Shown here: positions 54,067 to 63,878 of the stretch, one piece after another
Position numbering within the stretch: position 1 is the first letter of the stretch
Layout of the letters: every line of letters begins with the position of its first letter
DNA from: Micrasema longulum
Taxonomy: Eukaryota; Arthropoda; Insecta; Trichoptera; Brachycentridae
Direction of reading: 5' to 3'
Assembly (NCBI GenBank): GCA_022494885.1
Contig: JAGVSM010001234.1
Coordinates: 1 to 64,000, forward strand
DNA length: 64,000 nucleotides
Translations under genes and position numbers: made by a program
Notes under the pieces: generated by a model
What the model saw: only the letters and a program-made list of their open reading frames with translations
What the model was told of the DNA's origin: nothing
Database searches by the model: none

Positions 54067-54323
54067 CACTTACCGACTTTTTATGCATACCGATTTCGAG
54101 ATGCACTTGTCTCTTCGTCGGGACACTCACTGCACCAACATGCAAATGGTGGTGTTTGCATCTCCTTTAACTCTGCATGTAATAAACGTATTTTTTCGTA
54201 AATACTATGCATACTGCGGCGATGGTAAAGGTTAAAGTGTATGGTAGTATTTGCATGTTGGTGTGGTGAGTTCTGACGAAAATACGGGTACGTCTCGAAA
54301 CCGGTAGACATAAAAAGTCGGTT
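54067..54323. mobile_element. FB-B foldback MITE, complete
   Basis: The left arm 54067-54143 (TTACCGACTTTTTATGCAT, CGATTTCGAGATGCACTTG, CGTCGGGACACTCACTGCAC, CAACATGCAAAT) is inverted at 54251-54323 (ATTTGCATGTTGGTG ... GTCTCGAAACCGGTAGACAT). The interior of about 107 bp contains TTTAACTCTGCATGTAAT, which is shared with the 56.1 kb copy. No ORF. Confidence 0.88.
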
Positions 54324-54329
54324 TATTGG

Positions 54330-54775
54330 TTACATACTAATATTTACTAACATAAATTTGAAAAAAAAATGGTTTTCCCATGTTGACGTAAAAGCAATAT
54401 TTTTAATTTAACTCCTAACTTTTTGTTGTTTAACTGGTTCTTACAGCTTAGTGGACCATATCTATAACAAACCGGCTACCTTATTTTCTCATCTTTCACT
54501 TTTACCACCGTCATGTCAATAAGACGGTATAATTTTATTATTCCGTCGGTATATTTTTCACATATTCCCTAAATTACCTTTCTCAGTTTACGAGGGTACC
54601 TGACCAGTGTCCAGCTAATAATACCGAGGGATGGGATGTTTTCGTAAAATAATATTCCTTTTTCTCTACTTTTTCGTATATTTTTCTGCATAAACTTATT
54701 ATCTCTGCGTACTGAGGTGCTCGGTTAAGAAAAACAAGATTATTACTATTTTGAAAAGGGTTACTTTTTGGTAAA
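54330..54775. other. No gene seen
   Basis: AT-rich. The 85-codon minus ORF at 54583 has no motif. Confidence 0.4.
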
Positions 54776-54777
54776 CA

Positions 54778-55112
54778 TAATTCCAACAGAGATGGAAAAC
54801 ATTTAAAAAAAAGGGAACATGGATGTCTAGGCATTAACATCGCTTATGATTTGTTATTAGCTGGTTTAAGTGAAAAATCAACTATATTTCATTTGATTTT
54901 TATTTGAACATTTATATTTGTTTGTCAATATATTAAGTAGGTATGCCTAAATTTTTTAAGACCAATTCTGGCGTTTGTTTTGTTTTTTAACCATCAGTAT
55001 TGGTATTAATATTACATATATTTTTTAACAAAACTGAAGTTGTTGAGATTATGGATGTCTAGTGTAAAGCTTAACCCAGCCAATGGCAGATCATAACCTC
55101 TATAAATTCCTA
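54778..55112. mobile_element. FB-A foldback element, degraded
   Basis: The left arm shows TTCCAACAGAGATGGAAAAC, GATGTCTAGGCATTAACATC and TTATTAGCTGGTTTAAGTG. The right arm is reduced to AACCCAGCCAATGGCAGATC, ATAACCTC. Confidence 0.6.
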
Positions 55113-55440
55113 AACCACCACACTCTTAACAAACCAGACAGAATTCTTATTGGTCCGTTCCGATAAACAGATCTTGCAGCTTCTAAAATAATTTCATAGT
55201 TATCAAATAGTTTTGTAATCATTTGAACGAATTGATCATGTCCTCTTCTTCTTCTGCTTTCTCTAGGACTGCGTCTCGTTATTGCTCGCAGCCTGTCCAT
55301 CTTTTTGGTGGTATACCGGGGGGTCTGCTGCCAACTGTTATGACCCCTGCCACTAAATTCACATTTTTTTCTGAATCTGCTCTCTCCACGTGCTCTCTCC
55401 AGAAACGTCTTCTTGATTTTCCCCATCGCACAACATTTTT
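55100..55440 (-). other. Unrecognised ORF, basic protein of 108 codons
   Basis: The minus frame starts at ATG 55426 and ends at 55100. It is very Arg/Lys-rich in the first 65 residues (RRSPRESRRRRGHDQF), then more ordinary (MITKLFDNYEIILEAARSVY). In-frame reading continues upstream of the ATG for a short way to a stop. The local GC is above background. I do not recognise a domain. It may be a transposon relic or an exon. Confidence 0.3.
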
Positions 55441-55563
55441 TTGTTAAGTCTTGGATTGTCGTTCCCGCAATGGGTCGGAGAGTTCATTTAACTCGTTCAA
55501 ATAATAAAAATACTAACTTAGTTTAGTTTCACTTTTGTTTGTAATTTTCTTCAGTGGTCGGGC

Positions 55564-55618
55564 TTCGCCGTAACCGACATCGTCAGACTAGTCAGTGTCG
55601 GATGTCGGTGACGACGAA
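55564..55618. repeat. CG-containing palindrome, 18-nt arms
   Basis: TTCGCCGTAACCGACATC and GATGTCGGTGACGACGAA pair at 16 of 18 positions around a 19-base loop that itself holds GACTAGTC. Confidence 0.85.
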
Positions 55619-55697
55619 AGCCAGTAACTAGTGGAAGTTATAAATAAAAGTAGAATGAACCTAAATACGTATTTTTATTATGTAAATATCGTCGTTT

Positions 55698-55740
55698 TAT
55701 TACGATTTACGATATCGAGCCAATATCGTAAATCGTAATA
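55698..55740. repeat. Perfect hairpin, 18-bp arms, 7-nt loop
   Basis: TATTACGATTTACGATAT (55698-55715) and ATATCGTAAATCGTAATA (55723-55740) are exact inverses around CGAGCCA. Confidence 0.92.
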
Positions 55741-55744
55741 TTAC

Positions 55745-56095
55745 AGGAGAGTACCATTTTGTGGCGTTTTGTAACAAATATAAATAAAAAACGTTACCTT
55801 TTATATACCTATGTGTCTATACAATAGTTGAACAAAACGTTTTTCTTTATTGACATCGACCCTCTACAAAACGTCTGTAAGAAATATATGAAATCTAACA
55901 TCAGTCCTTTCAGATTCAAGACAAAGATTCATCTGTATTATTCATTTATAAATTTTACTGCAAAAAAATAATAAACACACCCTATAACAGGGAATCTATA
56001 TAAATCCAATTAATGTAAAATGAAAACGGATTGTTCTCTGTTTATGATAGTCTCCATCTAATATTATTGACTTTCATTTGTTTAAAGTAAAACAG
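55745..56095. other. No gene seen
   Basis: AT-rich. No supported feature. Confidence 0.4.
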
Positions 56096-56099
56096 TATT

Positions 56100-56465
56100 T
56101 TTATGTCTACCGGTTTCGAGACGTACCCGTCTTTTTGTCAGGACACTCACTACACCAACATGCAAAAACTTAATTTAAAAATTAATCAATCGTGTTACGT
56201 TCAACCACTTACCCACAACGCCTCCCCCACAAATTCTGACTAAATATTATTAAGCTAATTTTATAGCATGTTCAGACATGGTGGTGTATGCATTCCCTTT
56301 AACTCTGCATGTAATTTATGTAGTTTTTCGTAAATACTGAGTATACTACAGTTACGCTAAAGATGAAAGCATATTTTAGTATTTGCATGTTGGTGTATTG
56401 AGTGTCCCGACAAAGAAACGGATTCGTCTTGAAACCCGTAGACAAAATCTCAGTAAGTGTTTTTT
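56100..56465. mobile_element. FB-B foldback MITE with extra internal segment
   Basis: The left arm TATGTCTACCGGTTTCGAGA, CTCACTACACCAACATGCAA and the right arm (CATGTTGGTGTATTGAGTGT, GTCTTGAAACCCGTAGAC) are inverse. Compared with 54067-54323 it carries about 100 additional bases at about 56170-56270. The outermost ends are less clear. Confidence 0.82.
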
Positions 56466-56494
56466 TTTTAAATAAATTTTTGCGTTCTTATGAT

Positions 56495-56655
56495 TTACCG
56501 AAATATTTAATTTTAACTGGCCATTTTCCACTAGTTGTAAATAACTCACTATTAGAAAATAGGATTATGTTGGGGTAGAGAGGGGTCTAAACAATGGACC
56601 TTTAAAACGTGAGTCCCAGACACTAGCTACGCGACCACAACCCGTACCGTAATTA
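56495..56655 (-). repeat. SINE C
   Basis: GATTTACCGAAATATTTAAT, GGCCATTTTCCACTAGTTGT, AAATAACTCACTATTAGAAA and a head with CACTAGCTACGCGACCACAA: the fullest body-plus-head copy, minus strand. The box B is damaged. Confidence 0.75.
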
Positions 56656-56659
56656 CTGA

Positions 56660-57265
56660 TATTATTTAAAAACTAATGTTAACTAACATTAATTAATATG
56701 TTTAATCACAAAGTTATGCTTTGAATATAAAAAACAGTCGATTTTTTTAAGTATTTGTCTACATTTATTGAAGCATAGTTACTCAAATACTATTTTTTCA
56801 CGTTAAAAATGACATATTTGCAAATTCAATTTTTTTTTTCTTAAAAATATCAGTAAAAATATTTCACTCTTCGATAACTAGTAACAACTCATGTTTTTAA
56901 ATTATCATAAAATATATCAATTTTATATAAAACAACATGTTTGAATCCTACATCAATATCTCAGATATAAAACCGTTATATTTTTCCTTATACTTTCTCC
57001 ATCTTGCCGAAAGTCATAAAAAACCACACCTTCAGATACTTTGCCTTTTCCCTTTTATAAAAATAGCCCAGACCCATCATTTCGTATGCCGTTTTGATAG
57101 CATATCAGTATCGTATACCTTCAACGTTCGACATACGTTTCCACACTTACAACGTGGTCTAGTTCATCAATTAAAGTTAAGATTCAAGACTATTTAAAAA
57201 AATTAAAAAGTCAACAAAAAAATTCACCCTTGAAAATCAACCGAAAACATTTGGTCAACTGTTAC
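56660..57265. other. No gene seen
   Basis: The ORF 56937-57197 (86 codons) lacks motifs; chance is likely. Confidence 0.4.
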
Positions 57266-57269
57266 TATT

Positions 57270-57735
57270 GGCCTCGGAGTGTAATGATTAGCGCGTTGAG
57301 TACCATGCAAGAGGTCTCGGGTTCGATTTCCGACATGTTTGATATGAATTATTTATTTCAAACGGTGTTTTTCCACAATAATATTTTACTGTCCCTGGAC
57401 TGATACCTGAAGCGTAAGACTGATTATCTTAACTTCATGTTTCAGAAAAAACTGAAAACCCACTTGTTCTCTAAATCATTTGAATAAATCCATAGCATGT
57501 GGTGATAATGTTCGTTGTTTTTCTTAATTTACAAATTAAAAAAAGTTAAAATTAGATTTATATTTTTACATCATCAATTTGTAAAGCGCCCTTTAGATAT
57601 TATGTTACAAAAACGGCGCTATATAATAATAAAATTTTTAAAAATAAAATAATGCAGAAAAATCGATAAAGATAGCTGAAATTTGTGTACCAATGCATTG
57701 CCCTATGCACCTTTAGGTACGGAAAAGGAATTATG
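57270..57735 (+). repeat. SINE A interrupted by an L2/CR1-type LINE end
   Basis: The head and body run to 57450 (GGCCTCGGAGTGTAATGATT ... CTTCATGTTTCAG). The SINE resumes at about 57655 (AGATAGCTGAAATTTGTGTA, TGCCCTATGCACCTTTAGG). CAGAAAAA borders the insertion on both sides. Confidence 0.9.
57451..57654 (+). mobile_element. L2/CR1-type LINE 3' end (204 bp)
   Basis: It starts in coding sequence LKTHLFSKSFE and a stop, the usual end of L2/CR1 ORF2. The 3' UTR ends with TTTGTAAAGCGCC ... GGCGCTATATAATAATAAAA, the short hairpin and A-rich tail typical of L2-like 3' ends. It is 5'-truncated at the last 12 codons and has an 8-bp TSD (57443-57450, 57655-57662). Confidence 0.85.
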
Positions 57736-57739
57736 TAGT

Positions 57740-58275
57740 AACTGAATTATTCAACTGTTTGACTTTTTTTGAAATGTGTTTCTAATTCATTGAATTTTTT
57801 CAAAAGCAATGTAAAAGTGAACTTAGAGTATTTTTTTTTTAAATAGTGCCTTAGTTTGGTTGATCCAACTATCCGGAAAACGACTGGCACTCGTTATTTC
57901 AGATGATTTGAGTTTTTCTGCACTTTGATCAAATAAAGCCCGGAGTCTAATAAAATCGGCGTTTTATAAAACAATGTACCATATTTACCATTTTATTTTT
58001 TAATTAAATCAAAAATATTTTTGTTCAGCGCGCAATAATTGATTTTTTATTAAAGACTTTGCAAAACTTGGACCTGAATTAAATTTTCAGGGCTCGGTGG
58101 GGGGGGGGGATGAGATCTGTGTGTGTACTTTATAACGGGCATACCTTAACCCTGCGGTACCAATCTGCCCGAGAAATTGAGTCACTTCGGTTAATAAAAT
58201 AAGAAAATACATAAGACGCCCGCGCCCGTGGCATCAATGAAAATATCCGACCCTGAAGAATCCATACTTATGCGT
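57740..58275. other. No gene seen; poly-G run at 58090-58110
   Basis: A GGTGGGGGGGGGG run is followed by a slightly GC-richer stretch to about 58250. Unassigned. Confidence 0.4.
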
Positions 58276-58277
58276 CG

Positions 58278-58990
58278 ATATCCTTTATTTATTTACTTAA
58301 AGAGAGCTTATTACACATTATTTGAGACAAAAGTTCCAACTCCATGAGACTAAAAGTCCTGTATTGAGTTGAGACAAGCAATTAGTTGACACAGACACAG
58401 ACACATGATTATATCATCACAAATATTTCATAGGATCAAAAAGACAACAATTATAATAATAATTAAAAAACAAATAAACGACACATCAATGTGATAAACA
58501 GTAAGCTCAAACATTCGAAAATTCATCAAGGAGTTCTCCACTCAAATCTCGCCCACTAAGAAAAATCCAGTCTTTAACTCCTCTCTTGAAAATATTTTTT
58601 GCCCTTGAGAGCTTAATACACTCTTCCAAAATACTGAACATCTCGGAGTGATTAAGGAGTGATGTTTATGAGCAAAAATCGTACGGATTTGAGTATGGCA
58701 TAATTTGCATCTTACTATTAATCTTTTCTGTGACGCTAGGTATTGTTATAGCAGTTCCCAGCAGGCCGTAAATTTTTGGCAAATTTTAGAAACTCTCATT
58801 TAAACCGCTGTCTTGTCGACAATTTTAATAATTCATCGGGTCCTCGTGTTTCATTGAGCTTCTTATATTGAGGCAATCCTAAAATACCCACCATCCACCC
58901 GCAGTTGTCATAGAGTCCCGGGGGGAAGAATTTAGAAAAATCTTCCAAATACAAATTTGCACCCCCTTCCACTCATAAGGTTCTAACGGA
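58278..58990 (-). mobile_element. Possible LINE relic on minus strand
   Basis: The plus side starts ATTTATTTACTTAAAGAG, like an inverted A-rich tail. The minus strand contains the fragments SILEECIKLSRAKNIFKRGV, KDWIFLSGRDLSGELLDEF and a stop, and further up LPQYKKLNETRGPDELLK. The order fits the end of a retroelement ORF, but I do not recognise the family. Several frame changes are needed. Confidence 0.35.
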
Positions 58991-59201
58991 TATCTCCGAG
59001 TGTACAAAATCTAAAATTGTTCGAAGTACTTGACATCGGCGTGCAAAGCGAGGACAATTGTTGAAATTGTGTGAAATAGAACTAAAATCGTGGACAATTG
59101 TTTTTGACTTGTTAGATGAAAGCATAAGACTGATCATTTTACTTAGCAAAGAAACATTAAACTTTATTTAATCAATTAATTAAATAAAATAACAGAATAT
59201 T

Positions 59202-59665
59202 ATGTTATTGATTAAAAACAGATACACGAGGGTAAAGTCGATGGTAAAGAAAATGAAATTATTAACATATAAACGAAGAATATTTTACAATACAATGATA
59301 TTTGTTCATAAAATTATAAACTCTAATAAAAAAACAGAATTTTGGAAAAAAAATCATCGGAACCAGCATGAACACGGTCACAATATTAGAGAAAAGAACA
59401 AAATTAGACTTCCACTTAGGAAAAAGGCAACGTCACAAAGTTCAATTTTATTCAAAGCAATTAAAAAGTATTACGAAATGGAAGAAAATATTTATGAAGA
59501 AAAAAACATATAAAAATTTAAAATAATGGTCAAGACATATCTAATAAACAATTTATAAATTAAATATATTTGCAATGTTATTATTAGAACACACATAACA
59601 ATATGTATGATATGTGTGCCCTACTTTAAGATTTAAATAAAAAAATAAAACGTATATTATTTTAT
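59202..59665 (+). mobile_element. LINE L7, second copy
   Basis: The frame 59202-59513 gives IFVHKIINSNKKTEFWKKN, EKNKIRLPLRKKATSQSSIL, LFKAIKKYYEMEENIYEEKN. The 3' UTR (ACACACATAACAATATGTA, GATATGTGTGCCCTAC) matches the minus-strand copy 45950-46400 nearly base for base. A stop truncates the last 20 codons compared with that copy. Confidence 0.8.
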
Positions 59666-59723
59666 TGCAGTATTTTATGTTGTAAATAATATGTATATTT
59701 CGATGAATTAAATTTCTCTCTGT

Positions 59724-59946
59724 CAGCCTCATGGCGTAGAGGTTAGTGCGTTTGCCTACCATGCGAGAAGTTTCTGGTTCGATTCCCGACATGGTTGATA
59801 TGAAATATTTATTTAAAAGGGTGTTTTCACACTAGAACATGTCATAGTCCGTGGACTAGTACTTAAAGTGTAAGACTGATCATCTTACTTTCATGTAACA
59901 AAAATGATCAAGATACGCTGCGATTAGATAACCAATACAGTTCATA
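59724..59946 (+). repeat. SINE A, 3'-truncated
   Basis: GTCAGCCTCATGGCGTAGAG, GGTTCGATTCCCGACATGG and the body to GCTGCGATTAGATAACC. The last 40 bases and the TGATGATG tail are missing. Confidence 0.88.
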
Positions 59947-59989
59947 TGGTATATTTGTCAAAGAAGCGGGGAATAAATATACTTTTTTT

Positions 59990-60215
59990 TCATTTCGCTA
60001 TCGGCGCACTGTTTTTTGTGGGGCCTTACGCCATACGCCACCTACCCGTCATAAAGATGGACAGAAAGCATATTTATTTCTTCAACAAGGACAGGTTATC
60101 CATCCTACCTTCACCCACCGCATACGTACAACGTACCACCATCCCATCCCCTAGGGGGTGGTGAGAGGAGTGTCGGAGGGAGTTGGGTACAATGGAAGGG
60201 GAAGGTGGGAGCGAA
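59990..60215. other. GC-richer island, unknown
   Basis: It contains CCACCTACCCGTCATAAAG and CATCCCCTAGGGGGTGGTG with a small inverted repeat. ORF 59946-60164 begins in the SINE and is probably chance. Confidence 0.3.
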
Positions 60216-60429
60216 TATCAGTAAAAAGATTGCTTTAATATTAGGTGATAAGTCAAAAAGGGATGATAAATTTATATATTTATTTATTTACATGATTACG
60301 TGTATTATACTAAGTATACCTATGTAGTTTATTCCTGAATTTTACCTCCGAAATTTATTTATGTATTTATTATCTCTTGTGTGGCTGTGATGTCACACTA
60401 GTCAACAAAATGTATTTATTTTATTTATT

Positions 60430-60965
60430 TACACCTTTTATCAAAAATAAAATTTGACGTTCACTGTACCCAGCTAACGAGGGTACATATCCCGTTCCAA
60501 GCTAGGCAATTAAATTCTAATATATGATAATAGTAAACAAATTAATAGAGAGCACACACTCATAAAATATAAACTTACTAGTATACACATTTTATTACAT
60601 ATACATGCCCACATACACATATATACAAATTTACACATGTACACACACGTACATACACCCATGCGCATACACATGCATACATTCATAAAACATAGACAAT
60701 TTATTTATAATGCGAAACTTGACGGTTGCCATCTGCATAAATATATTTTTTAATTATTCTTTATTTTTATATTTTCTTTTCGACATCCAGTAAGAATCTC
60801 CAATCCATGGCATGCAATAACTTTTCTGACTCCCTACGACTAATATCATGAAAGAACGAGGTCAACACCTTTCGCAACTTGATTACATTCTCGTCTTTCC
60901 ACGATTCTGGCAAAAGGTTATGGACCTTTTTTTAAGGACACAAGACTTGATAAACCTCTCTTATT
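60430..60965 (-). mobile_element. LINE 3' UTR with coding relic on minus strand
   Basis: The start TTTATTTTATTTATTTAC is an inverted tail. From about 60965 to 60780 the minus strand codes VHNLLPESWKDENVIKLRKV, LTSFFHDISRRESEKLLHAM and DWRFLLDVEK, an unbroken stretch with a LINE-like LP.SW......KL..VL pattern. The CA-rich stretch at 60590-60700 would lie in its 3' UTR. Confidence 0.5.
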
Positions 60966-61099
60966 TTTTTTAATGATGAACTCGTAATTTTTGTAATCTT
61001 CAAATAGACATTTTCACATCCGATTTTGAAAGTAAATTTTTAAAGTAAGAAAACTATTCTAAATCTTAATTCAAAATTAACTATCCTTGCTACGCGAAG

Positions 61100-61475
61100 A
61101 GAGAATGTTCGCTAATTCAGCAACACATCTTTATATATACCTTATACAAGAAAGAACACAAAGATAGAAGCCGTAACAAGGAAGACAAAGACGCTGTTCT
61201 GCGGTGGATGTTGTCTAAAACAGATTCAGTCTTCAGTCGGTTGATGAAAGTGATGGGGGACGCACGCGCGTAAGATGAGAGGCGTACTTGTGATTTTTAA
61301 TTTGTTTTGCTATACAGAGCTAAATAATATGTTTATTTGCATAAATTATGAAAGAAGAATTATTTAACAATATGTCTCCATGTTTTTTTTTCAAATGTCT
61401 GAACTTTAGAATATTCCGTCTATTACTAGTTGTAACACGATGTAACATCACCGCGCGCAAAGAGATTATTTAACA
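61100..61475 (-). repeat. Dispersed repeat RPT-X, copy 2
   Basis: Inverted relative to 52979-53350: GAATGTTCGCTAATTCAGCA, GATTCAGTCTTCAGTC and GATGTAACATCACCGCGCGC. Confidence 0.8.
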
Positions 61476-61496
61476 CAGTTTCAAATTTAAAAAAAA

Positions 61497-61855
61497 AAAG
61501 AAAATAACCACTGACAAACATAAGGGACATCAAGACAAGATATGGACTATTTATTTAGTTCTTGTTTAAATCGCTGTAACTTTAAACCAAAAAAGTCCAG
61601 ATCTTGTCTTGAGTTAACAATACGACAAAGACAGGTCATTGGAAAGTTGAGGCCATAGTTCGTTCTATGCTGTTTGATGAATAGTATTTTATTTTTTCTC
61701 AACCTACGATTCGGAATATTGAATTCTACTTGTTCCAGTAATGATGGAACATCGGTTATACCATTTAGTATGCCAAACATATTAATGGAATCAATATTAG
61801 TTCTACGTTTTTGGAGACTAGAAATATTTAACATTTACTCTATTTCAGCATAAGC
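61497..61855 (-). mobile_element. Non-LTR retrotransposon 3' end (family of 6602-6848)
   Basis: The minus frame 61834-61547 (95 codons) contains ISSLQKRRTNIDSINMFGIL, VPSLLEQVEFNIPNRRLRKN, NFPMTCLCRIVNSRQDLDFF and GLKLQRFKQELNK. This is the RT thumb and C-terminus. The 3' UTR keeps the 19-bp inverted repeat (61531-61549 and 61594-61612) seen in the other copy. Confidence 0.85.
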
Positions 61856-61859
61856 ATAA

Positions 61860-62765
61860 TTACCTCTCCAAGTATCCACGCTCCTTTTCAAAGCTAGCGA
61901 TGTTGGACTGATTCAATGTGAGATATGCGATTCACATTGAATGGAGACCAGACCACGGAAAATATAATTATACGTGTATTTTTTGACTAATAATACTTTA
62001 TATTATTTTGTATTTATTTATTTATTTTTAGTTTTGGTTCATAATAATTTTATCTTTATATGACATTGGCTGCCAAAAACCAACTGGCGTTGGTTTATTT
62101 TTTTTAATACTTGTTAGTGGGTATTGTACAGATAACTATTTAAGTACATGAATTCCGCAGTCAAAACTTATCACATATCTAAAGAAAAACATGACACAAA
62201 AATATTTCTCAAAATTATTTTTAAAATATCATTATTGCGATTCCACCACAAAATAATTACAAAACACAATTGGTTATTTGTGTAAGACAAAGTTAAAACT
62301 GTGCATTTTTAGTTTGTAATATAAATAAACGTTTATTAAATAAATCACATTAATTTGATTGAATCTGCGCAAGTAAAATTTCTTCGTAACCCTACGTTTA
62401 AGTGCAACCAGAGCAGAACCTTTCATTCTTATTATGATCAGCACAAAGAACATTTTTATTTTAAAAAGTTGGAAGTTAGGAGACTTTAGACTTGTTGTAT
62501 CTTTATGGTATCATTAATTGTAATATTTGTGAAAAATCCAATAAAAAACTAAGATTTGTAATATTGACTCGAAATTTTGTTTGGAGAATGTACCTTTAAA
62601 TGTCCCCAGTCAGCAATTGAATTTACATACTACATTTTATCTTCTCTTTAATAATGATATGGCGCGCTTTAATGCATTATCACGCATGTCAAAATTATAT
62701 AACTAAGTAAAAATTAATGTTAATATTGATATCTTCACAATACGACAAATAATTTTAGAACTTAA
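61860..62765. other. No gene seen
   Basis: AT-rich. An inverted pair TTCAATGTGAGATATGCG / GCGATTCACATTGAA occurs at about 61912-61940. Otherwise nothing. Confidence 0.4.
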
Positions 62766-62769
62766 TTTT

Positions 62770-62990
62770 TTTATTCTTTTATTATTTGTTATTTTTTCCA
62801 TATACATATTATTAACAAAGAAATAAAATTACAAAAATACACTTTAGAAAAATACATCTTGAAATTAAGCTATAACATGAATTGGAAAAAATGCCCACAA
62901 AGACTACAGCGTCTGAGCGTGGGCCATTCCTTTTTTAATTATTGAAAAGTTTACAGCACATATATATGGGATGACATGACTATGGAAAGA
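62770..62990. repeat. Dispersed repeat, copy of 35440-35650
   Basis: AAATTAAGCTATAACATGAA, TGCCCACAAAGACTACAGCG and CTGAGCGTGGGCCATTC are shared with the other copy in the same orientation. Confidence 0.75.
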
Positions 62991-63154
62991 ACAAATTCTC
63001 CATTATGTACGCTAAATAATTTGTTATAACCTATTGGTAAAATTAACTGTCGAAAGTTTCATATTATCAATGGAATTAAATGAAGCTTGTGTATTTGAAA
63101 AAAAAATACATTCACAATATTTGTGCATGATGTTCACATTAACAATATCTTCTT

Positions 63155-63300
63155 CTTTTTCTTCTTCTTAAGCCTTCTGTTCTCCACTGTTGGATTTAGA
63201 CTTCTTTCATTTCTTTCGGTCGGTTGCTACTTGCAGCCAATTTTTACCCCCCACAGCGGTAATGTCGTCGAACCATCTTTTTTTAGGTCTTCCGGCGCCT
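63155..63300 (-). mobile_element. Non-LTR retrotransposon C-terminal relic
   Basis: The minus strand reads GAGRPKKRWFDDITAVGGKN, WLQVATDRKK, a stop and further basic residues. G.GRP.KRW.DDI....G..W...A.DR is the well-known end of many insect LINE RT proteins. Only about 45 codons remain. Confidence 0.75.
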
Positions 63301-63539
63301 AAACAATATCTAAACATAACAAATTGGGATTATAAAGCCCATTTTGGATGTGTTATTTATTGCTGGTGAATCGCAATAAATAAAGTAAATAAAAATCATT
63401 AAAGTGTGTAACATATTTTAGGTGATTTTTTTTAGTCAACGGTTGAAAAAATACTTTTTAATTGGTAGGTAAATGAAAATATGAAGAAAATAAAGATTTT
63501 TTTTTGGGCAAATGTGAAAAATTCATAATTCATTTAGTT

Positions 63540-63612
63540 GAGTTGTGATCTTGTGCTAGCGTGACAGACTAACTGACAAAAGATCCAACGTTCGAATTCC
63601 GCTCTTGCTTAT
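63540..63612 (+). repeat. tRNA-like remnant (possible SINE head)
   Basis: TGTGATCTTGTGCTAGCGTG is followed by AACGTTCGAATTCCGCTC, placed like boxes A and B. Both are imperfect. Confidence 0.3.
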
Positions 63613-63774
63613 TTTCTGGCTCTGTTTTACTTTTAGAAAATTAAACAAATATTTTTAAAAAGCGGTCAAAACACACAATACATCCTTTAAAACACTCTTA
63701 CATATCATTAATATTTGATGCATTAAATTTGAAGTCAAACATTTTACTAAATGTTATTGAATATTTGTATACAA

Positions 63775-63878
63775 CTACTTCCGACTTTTCTATGTCTACT
63801 GGTTTCGAGACTTACCCGTTTTTTCATCAAGACAGTAAATAAAAGTTAGACAGTCGGTAAGTGGTTATACACAAAAAT
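63775..63878. mobile_element. FB-B deletion derivative
   Basis: TTCCGACTTTTCTATGTCTA, CTGGTTTCGAGACTTACCCG is joined directly to the right end (CAGTCGGTAAGTGGTTATAC, ACAAAAATATT). The central part is missing. Confidence 0.72.
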
